This document shows, piece after piece, positions 61,372-64,000 of a stretch of DNA of 64,000 nt (within the stretch, counting starts at the first letter, position 1; every line of letters begins with the position of its first letter). The translations under genes were made by a program, and so were the position numbers. The stretch is from Neobacillus rhizophilus (GTDB taxonomy: Bacteria; Bacillota; Bacilli; Bacillales; Cytobacillaceae). The DNA is taken from the NCBI RefSeq assembly GCF_018343535.1, contig NZ_JAGYPF010000001.1, positions 186,001-250,000 of the forward strand, in the 5' to 3' direction. Below the pieces are notes generated by a model that saw nothing but the letters and a program-made list of their open reading frames with translations, was not told the origin of the DNA and ran no database searches.

Positions 61372-63648
61372 GTGATTCAATTGGAAGAAATCCGTATATC
61401 AGTTAGAACCCTCGTTGAATATGTCTTTCGCAGCGGCAGCATTGATTCGCGGTTTCGTTCGACATCAACGCTTTTAGAGGGGACGAGAGCCCATCAAAAA
61501 ATACAAAAGACCTATAAGGAAGGTGACCAGAAGGAAGTCTATCTTCGGGCCGAGATTCCTTTCGAAGGACTTTATTATGTTATTGATGGACGCTGCGATG
61601 GGCTGCTTTTCTATGGAGAAGAGGTAACCATCGATGAAATTAAATCATTTTCGCATCCCATTGATGAACTTGAAGATGATGGGTATCCAGTCCACTGGGC
61701 ACAGGCTAAAATGTATGCCTATATGTATGCGAAGGATCACCAGCTAACGGAAATTGATGTTCAGCTTACATATTTCCAGGTTGATACCGAAGAAAAGAAA
61801 CATATTAAACGAAAGTACACGGCAGGGGATCTAGAAACATTTGTCTTCGACGTTATAAAAAGCTATGCACCCTTTGCAAGTTGGCAGGCGAAGCATCGTT
61901 CAATAAGGAATGAAACCAGCAAAGAGTTGCGGTTCCCATTCCCATCTTACCGGGATGGCCAGCGGAAATTAGCTGGTGCTGTTTACAAAACCATTGCAGA
62001 AAGGAAAAATCTATTTGCCAAGGCTCCCACCGGAATCGGCAAAACCATTTCAACACTTTTTCCAGCCATAAAGGCTATTAGTGAAAGACATACTGACCGG
62101 ATATTCTATTTAACGGCAAAAACGATTACCCGAACGACGGCAGAAGAGGCGTTCGCACAAATGCACTCATGTGGACTATGTATGAAAAGCGTTACGATTA
62201 CCGCGAAGGACAAAGTTTGTTTTAAAGAAGAAACCAACTGCCAGAAGGAATATTGCGAGTTTGCCAATGGCTATTATGACCGGATTAATGGTGCCATTCT
62301 CGATATTTTAATGAATGAAAACGAAATGACCCGCAATGTTATTGAAGCATATGCTCGCAAACATACGGTTTGTCCATTTGAGTTTTCGATTGACCTTGCC
62401 TATGCAGCAGATGCCATCATTTGCGACTATAATTATATCTTTGATCCCCAAGTGTCTTTAAAAAGATTGTATGAAGAGCAAAAGAAATCCACGGCAATAT
62501 TGGTGGACGAGGCCCATAATTTGGTTGACCGCGGCCGGGAAATGTTTTCGGCTTCTATTAATAAGGACATGTTTCTGCAACTAAAACGTGAATTCAAAGA
62601 ACTGAATAGACCTGTCTATGAAATAGCCCATAAAATAAATGCCTGGTTTATTGCTTTGAAAAAAGAAAATAAGACTGAATTTGTGTTGGAAAAGCTGGAA
62701 GAACCTCTTTCAGAACTACTGGAATTATTCGTATCAGAAGCGGAAAAGGTTTTGGCAGCAGGAAGCAACCCAACGTTATTAGATGCATACTTTCAAGTTC
62801 AATCTTTCCTGAAAATCCTAAACCTACTGGATGAAAATTATATCATCTATGGGGAGAAGAATAAAAACGACGTAATGGTCAAGCTTTTTTGTATCAACCC
62901 TTCCAACTTACTTAAGCAAATGGGAAAAGGATTTCGCTCTAAAGTATTCTTTTCGGCAACGCTTGAACCCATTTCCTATTATCAGGACATACTTGGTGGC
63001 GAAGCAGAGGACTATAAGCTGTCAGTCAAATCCCCATTTTCCAAGGAACAGTCTGAGGTTTATGTTAAACCTTTATCAACAAGATACAACGATCGGGAAC
63101 AAACGGCGGGTGAAATTGCTTCATTAATACATTCATTAACACGAAACCAACAGGGGAATTATCTAATTTTCTTTCCTTCCTATCAATACATGATGACGGT
63201 TTATGAACAGTTTGGACAGTTCAATGAAGAAGCGAAATTACTTCTGCAGTCAACGGGGATGACGGAAGCACAAAAAGAAGAATTCTTAGCTGAATTTAAA
63301 CCAGATTTACAGCAAACATTAGTAGGCTTTGCAGTCCTTGGTGGTATTTTTTCCGAAGGCATTGATTTAAAAGGAGACCGGTTAAATGGGGTGGTCGTTG
63401 TAGGTGTGGGGCTGCCGCAGCTATGTTTTGAACGGAATCTCATCAAGGATCATTTTTTCAAAAAAAATAAAAATGGCTATGATTATGCCTATGTTATCCC
63501 TGGGATGAACAAGGTCTTGCAGGCAGGCGGCAGGCTGATTCGCTCAGAAACGGACCAAGGTACCATCGTCCTTGTTGATGACCGGTTTCTTCAGCGGAAA
63601 TATCAAGCTCTCATGCCGGAAGAATGGCTTACGTATACGATTATTTAA
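61372..63648 (+). CDS. XPD/DinG-type superfamily 2 DNA helicase with PD-(D/E)XK-like N-terminus
   Basis: This 758-residue protein combines two parts. Residues 1-165 look like a PD-(D/E)XK nuclease (Cas4/RecB-like) domain, with YVIDGRCDGLL then VTIDEIKS giving D...ExK. Residues about 190-750 are a DEAD_2/Rad3-type helicase: Walker A APTGIGKT at 218, a cysteine-rich Fe-S-type insert (KVCFKEETNCQKEYCEFANGYYDR, later HTVCPFE), DEAH box VDEAHN at about 379, and C-terminal SEGIDLKGDRLNGVV and QAGGRLIRSETDQGTIVLVDDRF. It probably unwinds DNA 5' to 3' in repair. The start is GTG 61372 or TTG 61381; both have weak ribosome sites. It stands alone. Confidence 0.87.
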   Translation: MIQLEEIRISVRTLVEYVFRSGSIDSRFRSTSTLLEGTRAHQKIQKTYKEGDQKEVYLRAEIPFEGLYYVIDGRCDGLLFYGEEVTIDEIKSFSHPIDELEDDGYPVHWAQAKMYAYMYAKDHQLTEIDVQLTYFQVDTEEKKHIKRKYTAGDLETFVFDVIKSYAPFASWQAKHRSIRNETSKELRFPFPSYRDGQRKLAGAVYKTIAERKNLFAKAPTGIGKTISTLFPAIKAISERHTDRIFYLTAKTITRTTAEEAFAQMHSCGLCMKSVTITAKDKVCFKEETNCQKEYCEFANGYYDRINGAILDILMNENEMTRNVIEAYARKHTVCPFEFSIDLAYAADAIICDYNYIFDPQVSLKRLYEEQKKSTAILVDEAHNLVDRGREMFSASINKDMFLQLKREFKELNRPVYEIAHKINAWFIALKKENKTEFVLEKLEEPLSELLELFVSEAEKVLAAGSNPTLLDAYFQVQSFLKILNLLDENYIIYGEKNKNDVMVKLFCINPSNLLKQMGKGFRSKVFFSATLEPISYYQDILGGEAEDYKLSVKSPFSKEQSEVYVKPLSTRYNDREQTAGEIASLIHSLTRNQQGNYLIFFPSYQYMMTVYEQFGQFNEEAKLLLQSTGMTEAQKEEFLAEFKPDLQQTLVGFAVLGGIFSEGIDLKGDRLNGVVVVGVGLPQLCFERNLIKDHFFKKNKNGYDYAYVIPGMNKVLQAGGRLIRSETDQGTIVLVDDRFLQRKYQALMPEEWLTYTII

Positions 63649-63687
63649 AGCACTTTTTGCCAGTAATGGAAGAGGTGCTTTTTTTAT
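63647..63687 (+). terminator. Terminator after the helicase gene
   Basis: AAAGCAC pairs with GTGCTTT across a 21-base loop, then a T-run. Confidence 0.7.
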
Positions 63688-63717
63688 TGCGGAATTTTTG
63701 CAAATTTGATGACAAAA

Positions 63718-63738
63718 TTAGAATCTTTATCATATAAT
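63718..63738 (+). promoter_or_regulatory. Candidate Fur box overlapping the feoA promoter
   Basis: TTAGAATCTTTATCA (63718-63732) matches the Bacillus Fur consensus TGATAATNATTATCA at 11 of 14 defined positions. It directly adjoins TATAAT (63733-63738), a good -10 box. This position would let Fur block transcription when iron is plentiful. Confidence 0.5.
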
Positions 63739-63786
63739 TAACAAAAAGTTGCACGAGGTAAAAACTTTGAAGGCGGTGCAAGAGTG

Positions 63787-64000
63787 ATGGATGAGCCAAA
63801 ACTTGTAAAATTGGTTAATGGTGAAAAAGGGAATATTATAAAAATTACTTCTATAAATCTAGATGGTGTCATGCGAAGAAGATTATTAGATTTAGGGTTT
63901 GTTGCGGGTGCATTGGTTGAGGTTGTTCGGAAAAGCCCGTTAGGCGACCCGATTGCTTTTCGAGTCAGTCAAACGACCATTGCCCTTCGCAAAGAGGAAA
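63787..64000 (+). CDS. feoA: Ferrous iron transport protein A (5' part; runs off the window)
   Basis: The first 71 residues of a FeoA-family SH3-like protein are visible, with MRRRLLDLGFVAGALVEVVRKSPLGDPIAFRV, the family core (RRLxDLG and GDP). FeoA is a small cytoplasmic partner of the FeoB Fe2+ channel. ATG 63787 is preceded by GTG 63784 in frame; AAGGCGGT upstream suits either. FeoB probably lies just beyond the window. A Fur-box-like site lies upstream. Confidence 0.88.
   Translation, partial: MDEPKLVKLVNGEKGNIIKITSINLDGVMRRRLLDLGFVAGALVEVVRKSPLGDPIAFRVSQTTIALRKEE

Noticed and set aside
1..64000. Prophage, insertion sequence or integrated element
   Set aside because: No transposase, integrase, phage structural gene, tRNA-flanked direct repeat or abrupt change in gene style was found.

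Overview
The window looks like chromosomal DNA of a low-GC, endospore-forming Firmicute of the Bacillaceae (Bacillus / Neobacillus / Mesobacillus-like). The evidence is strong AGGAGG-type Shine-Dalgarno sites, frequent TTG and GTG starts, a T-box leader on proBA, lipoprotein signal peptides with Bacillus-type lipoboxes, a CotS-like spore-coat kinase, and close resemblance of CysI, PepF, ProBA and LrgAB-type proteins to Bacillus families. This is inference from reading; no search was run. I saw no rRNA, tRNA, transposase, prophage or CRISPR array.

Layout. 0-9.5 kb: the end of cysJ and all of cysI (sulfite reductase), an EamA exporter, a PLP aminotransferase, a cyclase + FAH-hydrolase pair, and a CtaG-like/DUF2243 membrane pair. 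8.5-13.7 kb: a complete TAXI-type TRAP uptake system (binding lipoprotein, DUF1850 protein, fused permease) and an acetolactate-synthase-like ThDP enzyme. 13.8-19.1 kb: a glycan operon (PIG-L deacetylase, GT4 glycosyltransferase, ATP-grasp enzyme, CotS-like kinase, a 17-codon ORF, NAD epimerase), plausibly for the spore coat or cell surface. 19.2-28.5 kb: mixed genes including proline dehydrogenase, a secreted nuclease lipoprotein, a VanW lipoprotein, a 5'-nucleotidase gene broken by one stop codon, oligoendopeptidase F and a CidA/CidB pair. 28.7-34.8 kb: an FMN hydroxy-acid oxidase with a thioesterase, a TetR/DHA2-MFS pair, a cobalamin-binding-type protein and a HemD-like protein.

34.9-42.6 kb is a reductive pyrimidine degradation region: dihydropyrimidine dehydrogenase subunits PreT and PreA, dihydropyrimidinase, then an omega-amino-acid transaminase and a CoA-acylating semialdehyde dehydrogenase that would dispose of beta-alanine or beta-aminoisobutyrate. 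The N-carbamoyl-beta-alanine amidohydrolase step is not in the window. 42.6-57.4 kb holds an Rrf2 regulator and a GAF/PucR-type regulator, divergent from an uncommon cluster: a stand-alone 70-residue biotin carrier protein, a five-gene Dpp/Opp ABC importer, two acyl-CoA ligases flanking a carboxyltransferase subunit, and a convergent MFS transporter. There is no biotin carboxylase, and the substrate is unknown. This is the best candidate for an undescribed catabolic system.

57.6-64 kb: a T-box-controlled proBA operon, then an intergenic array of about 17 tandem 52-bp units, each carrying a short inverted repeat, then a large XPD/DinG-type helicase with a PD-(D/E)XK-like N-terminus, and finally the start of feoA with a Fur-box-like site.
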